A DNA stretch of 35,476 nucleotides from positions 1 through 35,476 of the forward strand of contig JAWUYA010000009.1 of the NCBI GenBank assembly GCA_034111045.1. Reading direction: 5' to 3'. Source of the DNA: JALJPB01 sp034111045. Its GTDB lineage: Bacteria; Pseudomonadota; Gammaproteobacteria; Enterobacterales; Alteromonadaceae. Every line of letters begins with the position of its first letter. Positions within the stretch are counted from its first letter, which is position 1. Of the stretch, positions 6,089 to 14,134 are shown piece by piece. A model generated the notes under the pieces. That model was given only the letters and a program-made list of their open reading frames with translations, had not been told where the DNA came from and searched no databases. A program made the translations under genes and the position numbers.

Positions 6089-7042
6089 TTATATTGGTCG
6101 CTTTAATTTCTTACGGAATTGACTAGGCGTATCACCATAGTGATCTTTGAAGGCATGTGAAAGTGTGCGAGCGTCAGAAAATCCTATGATATCAGCCATT
6201 TCTTCAAGTGCTAAATTTGAATGTTTTAACAATTGATAAGCTTTTGCCATACGCCAACGGCTTATATAAACCATTGGCGAAACACCAATAGCCGCTTTGA
6301 ACTTACGCTGTAATGTTGCACGCGACATACCAACCACATCACTAATAATATCTAGCGTCCATTGTCTTTGAGGATGCTGATGAATGAGCTGTAATATTTT
6401 GTTTAAACGAGGCTCTTTAAGAGCTGATAAGAAACCCGATAAGTGATCATTTTTCTCAATAAAACTGTTCAGTAATTGAATAAATAAAACTTCAGTTAAA
6501 CGGTCGATAATGCTGCTCTTCTTATTATTGGTTCTGTTTATTTCGGCGTCAATTAATTTTACTGTCATCCAAATATTATCATTTGATTGAATATTGGAAA
6601 GTTGAATGATCGAAGGTAATGCACTGAGAATAGGATGTTCAATAGCCTCATCGTATTCAACTACTCCACACATAATCTTATTGGTAATTTCACCTCGTTG
6701 AAAAAGCGACAAACCTAAAGTACAGGCTTCTCCCGCTTGTTCACTAGGCACCCGTTCGCTGCCAATATCATCTGCTATCCAGTGCACGTCTCCGCCTGGG
6801 ATCATGACAATATCCATTGGCGCTACATTAATGTTGCTCGCCCCTGCCCCAATATAAAAACCGCCTTCCAATGCAATATGAAATCTCGGCATTAGCATTG
6901 ATGATAATGCCATTCCCCATGGAGCGGCAAGACTCGAATGAAAGAATATACTGCCACGAAAACGAAGAGTATCTATGACATCATCAAGTACATTAAATTC
7001 TGATGTTGGACATTTGAGCTGATCAGCGACATTTTTGAGCAT
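6089..7042 (-). CDS. AraC-family transcriptional regulator with cupin sensor domain
   Basis: About 317 residues from the ATG at 7042; a TTG four codons upstream (7054) is the alternative. The N-terminal 170 residues form a cupin-type ligand domain (FHIALEGGFYIG, APMDIVMIPGGDVHWIADD), as in AraC_binding_2/cupin_6 proteins. The C-terminal 100 residues hold two helix-turn-helix units: WTLDIISDVVGMSRATLQRKF, and LEEMADIIGFSDARTLSHAF with the family signature DTPSQFRK. It is a DNA-binding activator or repressor responding to a small molecule. It is transcribed divergently from the cytochrome P460 gene (start 7111) across about 68 bases, so it most likely controls that gene and perhaps the following ones. 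The ligand is unknown. Confidence 0.9.
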   Translation of the reverse strand: MLKNVADQLKCPTSEFNVLDDVIDTLRFRGSIFFHSSLAAPWGMALSSMLMPRFHIALEGGFYIGAGASNINVAPMDIVMIPGGDVHWIADDIGSERVPSEQAGEACTLGLSLFQRGEITNKIMCGVVEYDEAIEHPILSALPSIIQLSNIQSNDNIWMTVKLIDAEINRTNNKKSSIIDRLTEVLFIQLLNSFIEKNDHLSGFLSALKEPRLNKILQLIHQHPQRQWTLDIISDVVGMSRATLQRKFKAAIGVSPMVYISRWRMAKAYQLLKHSNLALEEMADIIGFSDARTLSHAFKDHYGDTPSQFRKKLKRPI

Positions 7043-7110
7043 TTCAGATACCAAGGGTTGATAGTAATGATTGCTATAGTTACGTTACACGAAACAAAAC
7101 AGAGTATATT

Positions 7111-7722
7111 ATGAAAGTTAATAAAGTATTAATAGCAGTGTCGTTCCTGTTTGTGCAAGTCATTTTTTCAGGATTGACTTATGCAAGTGAAGCGTTTTCA
7201 ATGAAAAACGGTGAACTAGAACGTCCTACCGGCTATCGAGAATGGATCTACGTCGGCACACCTGTTACCCCCAATGACATGAATGACGGAAAAGCTGCAT
7301 TTCCTGAACTTCATAATGTTTATATTGATCCTAAGAGCTGGAAACATTGGAAAAACAAGGGTGAATTCCGTGATGGTACTATCATCATTAAAGAGCTAGT
7401 TTCTGTTGGCTCAAAATCTGCTGTCAGTGGTAACGGCTATTTTATGGGCGATTTTATCGGTCTTGAAGCGACCATTAAAAGTAAAAAACATTTTAAAGAT
7501 GAACCCGGTAACTGGGCCTATTTTAGTTTCTCAAGTGCCGACCATAAAACGCTAGCAAAAACAGCAAAAGCATTTCCTCCACAAGCGTGTAATGCATGCC
7601 ATGCCGGTGCTGCCGCAGATGACTTTGTTTTTACTCAATATTACCCGGTATTAAGTCAGGGTAAAGGGATGAAAATGAAAGCTGGTGGCGGATATTCAGA
7701 CAGTCTTGAGCCCATTAAATAA
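7111..7722 (+). CDS. Cytochrome P460-family c-type haem protein
   Basis: This encodes 203 residues. The signal peptide is about residues 1-26, so the protein is periplasmic. The c-type haem motif CNACH is at residues 160-164. The rest follows the cytochrome P460 fold: YREWIYVGTPVTPNDMN near the start, then FRDGTIIIKEL, and FFSFSSADH-like strands before the haem site. Known P460 proteins bind haem c with an extra Lys or Tyr cross-link and act on hydroxylamine or nitric oxide; some homologues are of unknown function. Which residue would form the cross-link is not clear here. It is the first gene after the divergent AraC regulator, and a second P460-like gene follows after 107 bases. A role in handling reactive nitrogen or oxygen species is inferred. 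Confidence 0.85.
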   Translation: MKVNKVLIAVSFLFVQVIFSGLTYASEAFSMKNGELERPTGYREWIYVGTPVTPNDMNDGKAAFPELHNVYIDPKSWKHWKNKGEFRDGTIIIKELVSVGSKSAVSGNGYFMGDFIGLEATIKSKKHFKDEPGNWAYFSFSSADHKTLAKTAKAFPPQACNACHAGAAADDFVFTQYYPVLSQGKGMKMKAGGGYSDSLEPIK

Positions 7723-7829
7723 GAAATATATAATTTATCGCGCCGTTTTATTATTTGATTTTCTATTAAGGTCAACCTTAAATCGGCTCATTTTTATCGC
7801 GTTATAAATAACCTTTATCGGAGGCAAAT

Positions 7830-8387
7830 ATGCTCACATTTTCAATTAACCCGTTTAGCCGATCAATGATGGCTGTCGTCATACTCTTTCTACTCCCTTT
7901 TCATACTATGGCCGAAACAGCCAACAAATCATCAGGTAAAGCGGTCGATAATGAATATGCCGCTAAAGTATGGCAATACATGGTTAACAATAAACTCATA
8001 GGTGACGGGCGTAAACGCAGTTACCCATTTGTAGGAAGCCGACCACATGGCAGTATTCAAGAAGTGATCTCAACTAACGCTGAAATTGAAGGACAAAAAG
8101 GGAAACTGATCGTTAAGCATAACTATGGTGCTAAAGAAGAGCTTACACCGCATAAAGTCTATAGCGCTGATCAAGCCGATAACTATGTAGCGCTTACTAT
8201 TATGTTTCAACGTGAAAAAGGCTACGACACCAATAACAGTGATTGGTTTTGGGCTGAGTATAACCCTGATGGCAGTATCATCAACTATCAAGGCGTAGAC
8301 TTATCAGGCCGTTCAGAGATGTGTTTAGGTTGTCATGTACCACTTGGAGGTAAAGATAGAGAAGTGTTAAACGGTAGATCTAAATAA
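7830..8387 (+). CDS. Second cytochrome P460-like c-type haem protein
   Basis: This encodes 185 residues. GGAGG lies 6 bases before the ATG. An N-terminal hydrophobic segment (MMAVVILFLLPFHTMAET) is a signal peptide. The haem-binding motif CLGCH is at residues 165-169, close to the C-terminus as in the preceding gene. Upstream strands (VALTIMFQREKGYD, DWFWAEYNPDGSI) match the P460 pattern in which a KxGxDxxxxDWFWAxY block precedes CxxCH. It is therefore a divergent paralogue of the first protein and probably a periplasmic partner or alternative. A decayed cytochrome b561 gene follows within 15 bases. That suggests the original unit was two soluble haem proteins plus a membrane quinol-linked b-type cytochrome. 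Confidence 0.8.
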   Translation: MLTFSINPFSRSMMAVVILFLLPFHTMAETANKSSGKAVDNEYAAKVWQYMVNNKLIGDGRKRSYPFVGSRPHGSIQEVISTNAEIEGQKGKLIVKHNYGAKEELTPHKVYSADQADNYVALTIMFQREKGYDTNNSDWFWAEYNPDGSIINYQGVDLSGRSEMCLGCHVPLGGKDREVLNGRSK

Positions 8388-8402
8388 ATAGTTATCAACT
8401 CA

Positions 8403-8769
8403 TTGACGCAGCAGGCCATGGTAAGAATATTACACTGGAGTATTGTCTTTAGCATTGTAGTGGCCTACTTAACTGCTTATTATCGATATTGGTACACCAC
8501 ACAAACTGAAGTAGCGAATTGGTACTTACTCGTTGTTCATATTAACCTTACTCTATTACTATTGATACTGAGTCTCATTATGTTGGTTTTACGTGACCGT
8601 TTCTCTAAAATAGTCAGTAAGGGTGTATTGCCCAACAAAGTATAGCTAAATTTATCAGTCAAAATAATGCATTACACTTTGTATTTTATGCTTCTTTCTC
8701 TGCCGGTCAGTGCCTACATTGTTGCTCGGTCATATGGGTGCGGCAATAAGGCATCAAAAAATTAAATAG
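8403..8769 (+). pseudogene. Cytochrome b561, decayed by internal deletion and frameshift
   Basis: The first frame (8403-8645, 80 codons; TTG at 8403 or ATG at 8418) encodes the first half of a b561-type protein: RILHWSIVFSIVVAYLTAYY with a His in the first membrane helix, then LVVHINLTLLLLIL with a second His. It stops at 8645. Beyond it, another frame from about 8667 reads MHYTLYFMLLSLPVSAYIVA, the start of the third helix. A third frame then reads LLLGHMGAAIRHQKIK followed by TAG, the usual end of the fourth helix. The middle of helices 3 and 4 is missing and at least two frame changes are needed. The full four-helix dihaem protein is about 180 residues, so this copy should be inactive. Confidence 0.75.
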
Positions 8770-8808
8770 GCTAGCAAGTACCGTTAATACATACACTCAA
8801 TATCATAG

Positions 8809-8817
8809 TGTTATAAT
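8809..8817 (+). promoter_or_regulatory. Extended -10 promoter for the msr cluster
   Basis: TGTTATAAT is a perfect -10 hexamer with the extended TG element, 32 bases before the msrB start codon. No good -35 hexamer is visible, as is common with extended -10 promoters. The msrB ribosome-binding site (GAGG) lies between. Confidence 0.5.
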
Positions 8818-8849
8818 CACAGCTGACCAAACGCTGAGGACATAAAGTC

Positions 8850-9296
8850 ATGACAACATATCAAAAATCAACCGATGCAATTTCAGCACTCACCAAAGAA
8901 CAATATCGTGTAACACAAGAAAGTGGCACAGAGCGAGCGGGTAGTGGAGAGCATCTTAATAATACTTTGCCGGGCATTTATGTCGACATTGTTTCAGGTG
9001 AACCGCTATTTGCTTCATCGGATAAATATGAATCTGGCTGCGGTTGGCCAAGTTTTACCAAACCGATAGTGTCAAAAAATGTCAAAGAAATTAATGATAA
9101 CAGCCACGGCATGACTCGAACTGAAGTTCGCTCGGGCTATGGTAATAGTCATTTAGGACATGTATTTAACGATGGTCCAACAAGTGCAGGGGGTTTGCGT
9201 TATTGTATTAATTCAGCGTCTCTACGTTTTATCCCTCGTGATGATATGGTCACTCATGGTTATGGCGAATACGTTAATCAAGTGGATAAGGTATAA
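8850..9296 (+). CDS. msrB: Peptide-methionine (R)-S-oxide reductase
   Basis: This encodes 148 residues and reduces the R epimer of methionine sulfoxide in proteins with thioredoxin as electron donor. The conserved blocks are all present: GIYVDIVSGEPLFAS, CGWPSFTKPI (Cys64, the recycling position), SGYGNSHLGHVFNDGP, and RYCINSASLRF with the catalytic Cys119. The paired CxxC zinc sites of many MsrB proteins are absent, so this is the zinc-free form. There is no signal peptide, so it is cytosolic. It heads a cluster with msrA (2-base gap) and an msrA-like gene. It has its own extended -10 promoter. Oxidative induction is plausible from the neighbours but no regulator site is evident. Confidence 0.95.
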   Translation: MTTYQKSTDAISALTKEQYRVTQESGTERAGSGEHLNNTLPGIYVDIVSGEPLFASSDKYESGCGWPSFTKPIVSKNVKEINDNSHGMTRTEVRSGYGNSHLGHVFNDGPTSAGGLRYCINSASLRFIPRDDMVTHGYGEYVNQVDKV

Positions 9297-9298
9297 AT

Positions 9299-9799
9299 AT
9301 GACAATTGAACGCGCTATTTTGGCTGGTGGTTGCTTCTGGGGTATGCAAGACCTTATACGTAAACTTCCCGGAGTCATTTCAACCCGAGTGGGTTATACC
9401 GGTGGAGACGTTATTAACGCAACTTATGGCAATCATGGCAGTCACGCCGAAGGAATAGAAATATCATTCAATACTAATGTGGTCAGTTTTCGCAGTCTCC
9501 TTGAATTGTTCTTTCAGATCCACGACCCAACAACAACACACCAACAAGGAAATGATCTTGGTGCGTCGTATCGTTCAGCGATTTATTACTGTTCAGCTGA
9601 ACAAAAAGCGGTAGCGATGCAAACGATCATCGATGTTAATGCTTCAGGTTTATGGCCTGGAACTGTGGTGACTGAATTAGCACTTGCAGGTGATTTTTGG
9701 CAAGCAGAAACTGAACATCAAGATTATCTACAAAGAATACCAAATGGCTATACTTGTCACTTTCCCCGAAGTCACTGGGTATTACCCTCAGTAAAATGA
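9299..9799 (+). CDS. msrA: Peptide-methionine (S)-S-oxide reductase
   Basis: This encodes 166 residues. GGCFWG at residues 10-15 carries the catalytic Cys12. The family blocks GVISTRVGYTGGDV, YGNHGSHAEGIEISFN, FFQIHDPTT and GNDLGASYRSAIYY follow in order. A Cys near residue 153 may serve as the resolving residue. It reduces the S epimer of methionine sulfoxide, complementing MsrB just upstream; the two genes are separated by only 2 bases and must be co-transcribed. Cytosolic. Confidence 0.95.
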   Translation: MTIERAILAGGCFWGMQDLIRKLPGVISTRVGYTGGDVINATYGNHGSHAEGIEISFNTNVVSFRSLLELFFQIHDPTTTHQQGNDLGASYRSAIYYCSAEQKAVAMQTIIDVNASGLWPGTVVTELALAGDFWQAETEHQDYLQRIPNGYTCHFPRSHWVLPSVK

Positions 9800-9821
9800 G
9801 CCAATAAAAGTAAGCTCTGTA

Positions 9822-10409
9822 ATGACTAGAGATAATACTATGCATACTGAAAATTTCAGCAAGGTGGGTTTAGGTGGTGGTTGCCATTGGTGTACCGAAG
9901 GGATTTTTGAATCACTTATCGGTATTAAAGCGGTCAAGCAAGGGTGGATTGCTTCTATCGACAATAATGCTGAATTATCTGAAGCTATTGAAGTATCTTT
10001 TGACCCATCTATGATTTCTTTACAAACCTTGATTGAGATTCATCTACATACTCATGCATCAACATCTAACCACACTATGCGTCAAAAATACCGATCAGCT
10101 ATATATACCTATAGTGATAGTCAAAACCAAGAAACTCATAACGTTTTAGATGCTTTACAACCTGCTTTTGTTAAACCAATTATCACCCAGGTACTACCAT
10201 TTAAATCGTTTAAGGCTAATAAGGATGAATTGCTCAATTACCTTTATAAATCACCTAATAAACCTTTTTGTAAAACCTATATTCATCCAAAATTGAGGCT
10301 TCTATTAACACGCTTCAAGCATCACGTTAATGATAAAAAACTCGCTTTATGCATACCGACGAACAATCAAGCGTCAATCAGTTCCCCACATAAAATAGAC
10401 AGCTGTTGA
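9822..10409 (+). CDS. MsrA-like protein with GCHWC active site and C-terminal extension
   Basis: 195 residues from the ATG at 9822; the ATG at 9840 is also possible. The N-terminal 140 residues align with MsrA, but the active site reads GGGCHWCTEGIF (Cys21 and Cys24, a CxxC pair) where the classical enzyme has GCFWG. The substrate loop YGNHGSHAEG is replaced by a shorter, less conserved stretch. FKANKDELLNYLYKSPNKPFC (split here at Tyr) marks the usual MsrA C-terminus. About 45 basic residues follow that are unlike MsrA. The CxxC could let the enzyme resolve its own sulfenate or work as a thiol oxidoreductase. It lies 22 bases after msrA and is probably in the same unit. Substrate specificity is uncertain. 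Confidence 0.8.
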   Translation: MTRDNTMHTENFSKVGLGGGCHWCTEGIFESLIGIKAVKQGWIASIDNNAELSEAIEVSFDPSMISLQTLIEIHLHTHASTSNHTMRQKYRSAIYTYSDSQNQETHNVLDALQPAFVKPIITQVLPFKSFKANKDELLNYLYKSPNKPFCKTYIHPKLRLLLTRFKHHVNDKKLALCIPTNNQASISSPHKIDSC

Positions 10410-10631
10410 TGTTTTTATTGAAATTGACTGTCCACATTCGCGCAAAATTTAGCCAAATTAGCTCGACGTATCAAATATTACAATGGCAAACCGCCATCAA
10501 ATTTTGATTGCCTATATAAGGGTGCATAGTTAAAAGAGATATAAAATATGGTAGACCGCTTTGCTATTAAACAATAAAACATTGTGTGGCATTTGTGTCC
10601 AAAATTTTATTAAAAATAAGAGATATAATCG

Positions 10632-11837
10632 ATGAAAACAAAAATAGAATTTCCTAGTCAACAACAAAATTTGGCTGGTTTGCTTGAAACACCTGACAAA
10701 ACAATTCGCGCCTATGTATTATTTGCCCATTGTTTTACCTGTGGTAAAGATGTTGCAGCGGCTTCGCGAATTAGTCGATTTCTTGTGCAACATGGTTTTG
10801 CGGTTTTTCGGTTTGACTTCACAGGTTTAGGCAATAGTGACGGTGATTTTGCCAATACAAATTTTTCTTCCAATACTGAAGATTTACTTTCAGCTGCAAA
10901 ATTTCTAGAACAAAATTATCAGGCCCCTCAATTATTAATTGGACACAGCCTTGGTGGAGCAGCGGTTTTAGCAATGGCTGCACAACTTCCAGAGGTTAAA
11001 GCGGTTGTGACAATTGGCGCACCGTATGAAGCAAGTCATGTAATACACAACTTTGATGCTCACCTCGATACAATAGAAAAAACCGGGCGAGCAAAAGTGA
11101 GCTTAGGTACTCGTGAGTTCACCATTAAAAAACAGTTTCTCGATGATTTACGTAATCAAACGACAGAGCATATACAGCATCTCAATAAGGCTTTGCTCGT
11201 TTTGCATTCTCCTATCGATTTAACTGTCGATATTTCAGATGCCGAGAAAATTTACAAGGCTGCTAAGCACCCTAAAAGTTTCGTTAGCCTAGACACTGCC
11301 GATCATCTTTTATCAAAAGCTATAGATAGTGAGTATGTCGCGCAAACGATTTCTGGATGGGCAAACCGATATATTGCAGCGCCCGAAATATCTAGTCACA
11401 AAATCACAAAGGGACATGTTTTAGTGGCTGAGCTTGACCATAAATTTCAGCAGGAAGTCTTCAGTGACCACCATCACTGGTATGCAGATGAGCCTACACA
11501 ACTAGGTGGGAAAAATTCAGGACCCGATCCCTATGAGCATTTATTGGCCGCTTTAGGCGCTTGTACAGCAATGACAATTCGTATGTATGCTGATCACAAA
11601 AAAATTCCTCTCGAGCATGTAGAAGTCTCTTTATCTCACGAACGTAATTATTTGAAGGATGCGGGTAATGTTGCAGAACATGATCAAAAAATAGAGTCAT
11701 TGATTCGTAAAATTCAGCTGTTTGGGCCGATGAACGATTCAGAAAAAATCAGGTTAATGGAAATTGCTGAGCGCTGCCCTGTGCATCTCACATTACACAA
11801 CAACCCTCAAGTGTTGACAACATTGATTAAACAATAG
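10632..11837 (+). CDS. Bifunctional alpha/beta hydrolase-OsmC peroxide reductase fusion
   Basis: This encodes 401 residues in two domains. Residues 1-245 are a serine hydrolase: an oxyanion-side motif AHCFTCGKD, the nucleophile elbow GHSLGGA (Ser106), Asp196 in SPIDLTVD and His225 in TADHLL. Residues 260-401 are an OsmC/Ohr domain with GPDPYEHLLAALGACTAMTI (Cys311) and AERCPVHLTL (Cys382), the peroxidatic and resolving cysteine pair. OsmC/Ohr proteins reduce organic hydroperoxides with dihydrolipoyl donors. The attached hydrolase could release fatty acyl peroxides from esters. This domain order is a known family architecture. Cytosolic, monocistronic, 222 bases downstream of the msr cluster, extending the local redox-repair theme. 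Confidence 0.93.
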   Translation: MKTKIEFPSQQQNLAGLLETPDKTIRAYVLFAHCFTCGKDVAAASRISRFLVQHGFAVFRFDFTGLGNSDGDFANTNFSSNTEDLLSAAKFLEQNYQAPQLLIGHSLGGAAVLAMAAQLPEVKAVVTIGAPYEASHVIHNFDAHLDTIEKTGRAKVSLGTREFTIKKQFLDDLRNQTTEHIQHLNKALLVLHSPIDLTVDISDAEKIYKAAKHPKSFVSLDTADHLLSKAIDSEYVAQTISGWANRYIAAPEISSHKITKGHVLVAELDHKFQQEVFSDHHHWYADEPTQLGGKNSGPDPYEHLLAALGACTAMTIRMYADHKKIPLEHVEVSLSHERNYLKDAGNVAEHDQKIESLIRKIQLFGPMNDSEKIRLMEIAERCPVHLTLHNNPQVLTTLIKQ

Positions 11838-12055
11838 TTCTCTGTGCCATCGTTTAAGAGTTGAAGAGAGCATCACCTAACAAATCTAATAGCAGGCATA
11901 TAATATCAATAATTTTGGTTATCTATGTTTAATACATTTTAGCCAAAATAATTAAGGTTTGATTGGAGTTCATAAGCAGCCCTTATGTCATTAATTAATA
12001 TCAAGAACGTGATGACTTCTTTTTGCAGATTTGTCAACCCGACTGCATGCGTTTA

Positions 12056-12508
12056 TTATATTGCACCATATTTGAGTATTTCATCACCATTTTCGTCGTA
12101 TCTATTTGTAGTCTGCCAACCTAGATGACGATAAAAACCATATGCTCTTACAATAGCCGTTGCTGAAGCAGCAAGCCATAATTCTGCATGTCCAAGAAAG
12201 ATGAGCTGCTTGCTGGTCAGAGAAAGTAGTTGTTTACCGATACCATGCCCTTCGTATCCAGCAAGTACGGCTAAAACAAGAATTTCTCCACTATTGGTAT
12301 CGCCAAAGCAAAAACTGATAACAACATCACTTTGTAGGGCAACAAAGCCGATGAATTCGCCACTCTCAATTAAAGGTGGCCAAGACGCTTCTGTGACACC
12401 GATAGTAGCCAACTCACTCTGACTAAAGGCGTTGTCATTGGTAAGGCCTCGTATCTCGATACATCTATTGAGATCTTCTTTTGTAGCTTTTCTATAACTT
12501 ACATACAT
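12056..12508 (-). CDS. GNAT family N-acetyltransferase
   Basis: This encodes 150 residues. The acetyl-CoA loop reads YEGHGIGKQLLSL (pattern QxxGxG/A) at about residues 84-96, preceded by the core strand GEILVLAVLAG. It ends with a strand typical of GNAT proteins, AYGFYRHLGWQ. Length matches a single GNAT domain. The substrate cannot be told from sequence. The gene runs convergent to the hydrolase-OsmC gene and is preceded by a repeat-containing intergenic region. Start ATG at 12508. Confidence 0.9.
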   Translation of the reverse strand: MYVSYRKATKEDLNRCIEIRGLTNDNAFSQSELATIGVTEASWPPLIESGEFIGFVALQSDVVISFCFGDTNSGEILVLAVLAGYEGHGIGKQLLSLTSKQLIFLGHAELWLAASATAIVRAYGFYRHLGWQTTNRYDENGDEILKYGAI

Positions 12509-12621
12509 CCTAAAACCTCAAGGGTGTCGAAAATATAACGCTTATTAGCGTTAAACTGAAAATGGGTTACGTTCAACATCTTCAATTACCACCTATATAT
12601 TAAAAAATCATTAACTAAGTC

Positions 12622-12645
12622 ATTAACTATGCCAGCCATAATAAC
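12622..12645 (+). repeat. Dispersed REP-like repeat A, remote copy
   Basis: ATTAACTATGCCAGCCATAA matches ATTAACTATGCCACCCATAT at 26236 and CTAACTATGCCACCCATATT at 26158 with one or two differences. Confidence 0.6.
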
Positions 12646-12738
12646 AATTAACTATAAGAACATATTAAATCGAAGTTATCAGTTCAATAAAGTGGCTAAA
12701 TTTTACAGTAAGTTGAATCTGCCACGTTATTGATGAAC

Positions 12739-12805
12739 AATATTCAGCAACCACTCAAGTTTTAGCTGAGTTAATACCGTTATTTGACAATAACTGTAGA
12801 TTAAA
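12739..12805 (+). repeat. 67-bp dispersed repeat B, remote copy
   Basis: This aligns without gaps to 26373-26439. The core from GTTTTAGCTGAGTTAATACC to the end matches at 44 of 47 positions by hand count. The centre is a small hairpin: GTTATT, a 3-4 base loop, AATAAC, followed by CTGTAG. The copy lies 50 bases past the stop codon of the patatin gene. Confidence 0.8.
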
Positions 12806-12854
12806 CATTGGTCCCCCACCTTTCATTGATAAAAGTAAGTGCATATTACTGTGA

Positions 12855-13778
12855 TTAACCAGGCCAATTTAAGGCAAACTTTTTACCTTGGTGTCTGCCA
12901 AGCCAATAATCTATTTCAAGTAATTGAGTATTGGTTGTCGTTAAATTGGCACTTAAGCACGACTGCGGTGCAATTTGAAAAATATTGACATCTGCTGGCG
13001 ATGTTTCCATAAATGACAGGCTATTATTGTAGGTGTTAGGAAGGTTGAGTATCGTCTTTTGCAGTTTTAGATTGTTTTTATACAGTAATGACCCTATTTT
13101 TATTTCAATACTCGATTTTTTTTCACGGTGACTTTCTGCTTTTGAACGGATCACCACAATATCGGTAGCCCCGTCTGCGTAAGCTTTTTTTACTGGAATG
13201 GGATCACCAATACCACCATCAATAACACGTACGCCTTCAATATATACCGGTTTTCGGTAAAACAGTGGTAGGCAGCAAGACCCTATCAAGATGTTGTTTA
13301 TGTTTTCTGTAGTTGGAGAGTGATAATTAGGTTGACCGGTTTCTACGTTAGTACAAACAATAACAAACCTTTTTCCAGTGTCTTCAAGGCGTTGTAATGC
13401 CGTTTTTTTGTCTAAAGGGTGCGCTTTAAGGCATTCATTGCTAAGCCAATCCAAATCAACATAATGTCCACCTCTTAAGTATTTCCAACCATTGATAAAT
13501 TGTCCTGAGGTGGCGCAAAACATAACAACACGATAGTTTCTTCGAAATTGTCCGGCCAAATGTGAAATTAAATTGAAGCTACCGGCAGAAACTCCAAAAT
13601 ATAGATGGAAAGGGTCGAAGCTAATTTCATAGAAACTATCAAGCACTCCTGCCGCAAACATACCGCGCATACCACCGCCTTCAACAATTAGGGCTATCTT
13701 CTTGGGTTTTGGTTGGATTAAGGACAGAAATGATTCGCAGTCTATGCTTGGTTGTTTTTTTATCGCCCTGTGCTCCAT
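12855..13778 (-). CDS. Patatin-like phospholipase
   Basis: This encodes 307 residues. The oxyanion glycine loop GGGMRGMFAAG is at residues 34-44, the nucleophile elbow GVSAGS at 62-67 (Ser64), and the catalytic Asp186 in VIDGGIGDPIPV. This is the Ser-Asp dyad of the patatin family. The overall layout, with two neighbouring Cys before LPLFYRKPV, resembles the YjjU/RssA bacterial branch. It hydrolyses acyl esters of phospholipids or lipids; the exact substrate is unknown. No signal peptide is present. AAGGA lies 6 bases before the start codon. There is no obvious operon partner. Confidence 0.92.
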   Translation of the reverse strand: MEHRAIKKQPSIDCESFLSLIQPKPKKIALIVEGGGMRGMFAAGVLDSFYEISFDPFHLYFGVSAGSFNLISHLAGQFRRNYRVVMFCATSGQFINGWKYLRGGHYVDLDWLSNECLKAHPLDKKTALQRLEDTGKRFVIVCTNVETGQPNYHSPTTENINNILIGSCCLPLFYRKPVYIEGVRVIDGGIGDPIPVKKAYADGATDIVVIRSKAESHREKKSSIEIKIGSLLYKNNLKLQKTILNLPNTYNNSLSFMETSPADVNIFQIAPQSCLSANLTTTNTQLLEIDYWLGRHQGKKFALNWPG

Positions 13779-13849
13779 ATTAAATCCTTTTAGTTTTAGT
13801 TTTCAATCGATAGGATGCGATATAAATAACACAGAGCTTAGCGTGATAA

Positions 13850-13972
13850 TCAAAGACGTTCATTGATGAATATCAGAGGAATATCATCTTTTACCTCTTT
13901 CGGTGTTAAATGATAAATACCTAACAGCTCAATGGCCGCGTGAGCTAAAAAATATAAATCCGTTGCCAACAT
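13850..13972 (-). CDS. Possible 40-residue ORF or gene remnant
   Basis: A minus-strand frame of 40 residues, including AAIELLGIYHLTPKEVKDD, has a protein-like composition and good codon use. It sits 71 bases upstream of the patatin gene. There is no clear ribosome-binding site and a stop lies just upstream, so it may be the tail of a deleted gene. No family is recognised. Confidence 0.3.
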   Translation of the reverse strand: MLATDLYFLAHAAIELLGIYHLTPKEVKDDIPLIFINERL

Positions 13973-14054
13973 TAGTTGGCCACTTCACTATGAATGGTTA
14001 GTAAAAAACAAAGAAGGTCAGGGCTTTTATAATGAGAAAACATCCTAGAAGCTA

Positions 14055-14085
14055 ATAAAAAGGCCCCAGCAAAAAGTGGGGCCTT
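14055..14085 (-). terminator. Rho-independent terminator of the TonB-dependent receptor gene
   Basis: A nine-base stem AAGGCCCCA/TGGGGCCTT closes an 8-base loop. On the minus strand it is followed by TTTTTATT. It lies about 50 bases after the receptor stop codon. Confidence 0.9.
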
Positions 14086-14134
14086 GGGGCTATTTAAATG
14101 CTTTACGCATTATTTAGGCTTTATTTAGAAAGGA

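Larger units (their letters stand above)
12509..12854. other. Repeat-bearing intergenic region
   Basis: No gene is seen. It contains two dispersed repeats that also flank the transposase gene near 26-27 kb: one at 12622-12645 and a 67-bp copy at 12739-12805, in the same order and orientation as at 26236-26439. Confidence 0.6.

Noticed and set aside
11910..11965. Imperfect inverted repeat ATTTTGG...CCAAAAT between the OsmC fusion and GNAT genes
   Set aside because: Long AT-rich loop and no T-tract; not convincing as a terminator or an operator.
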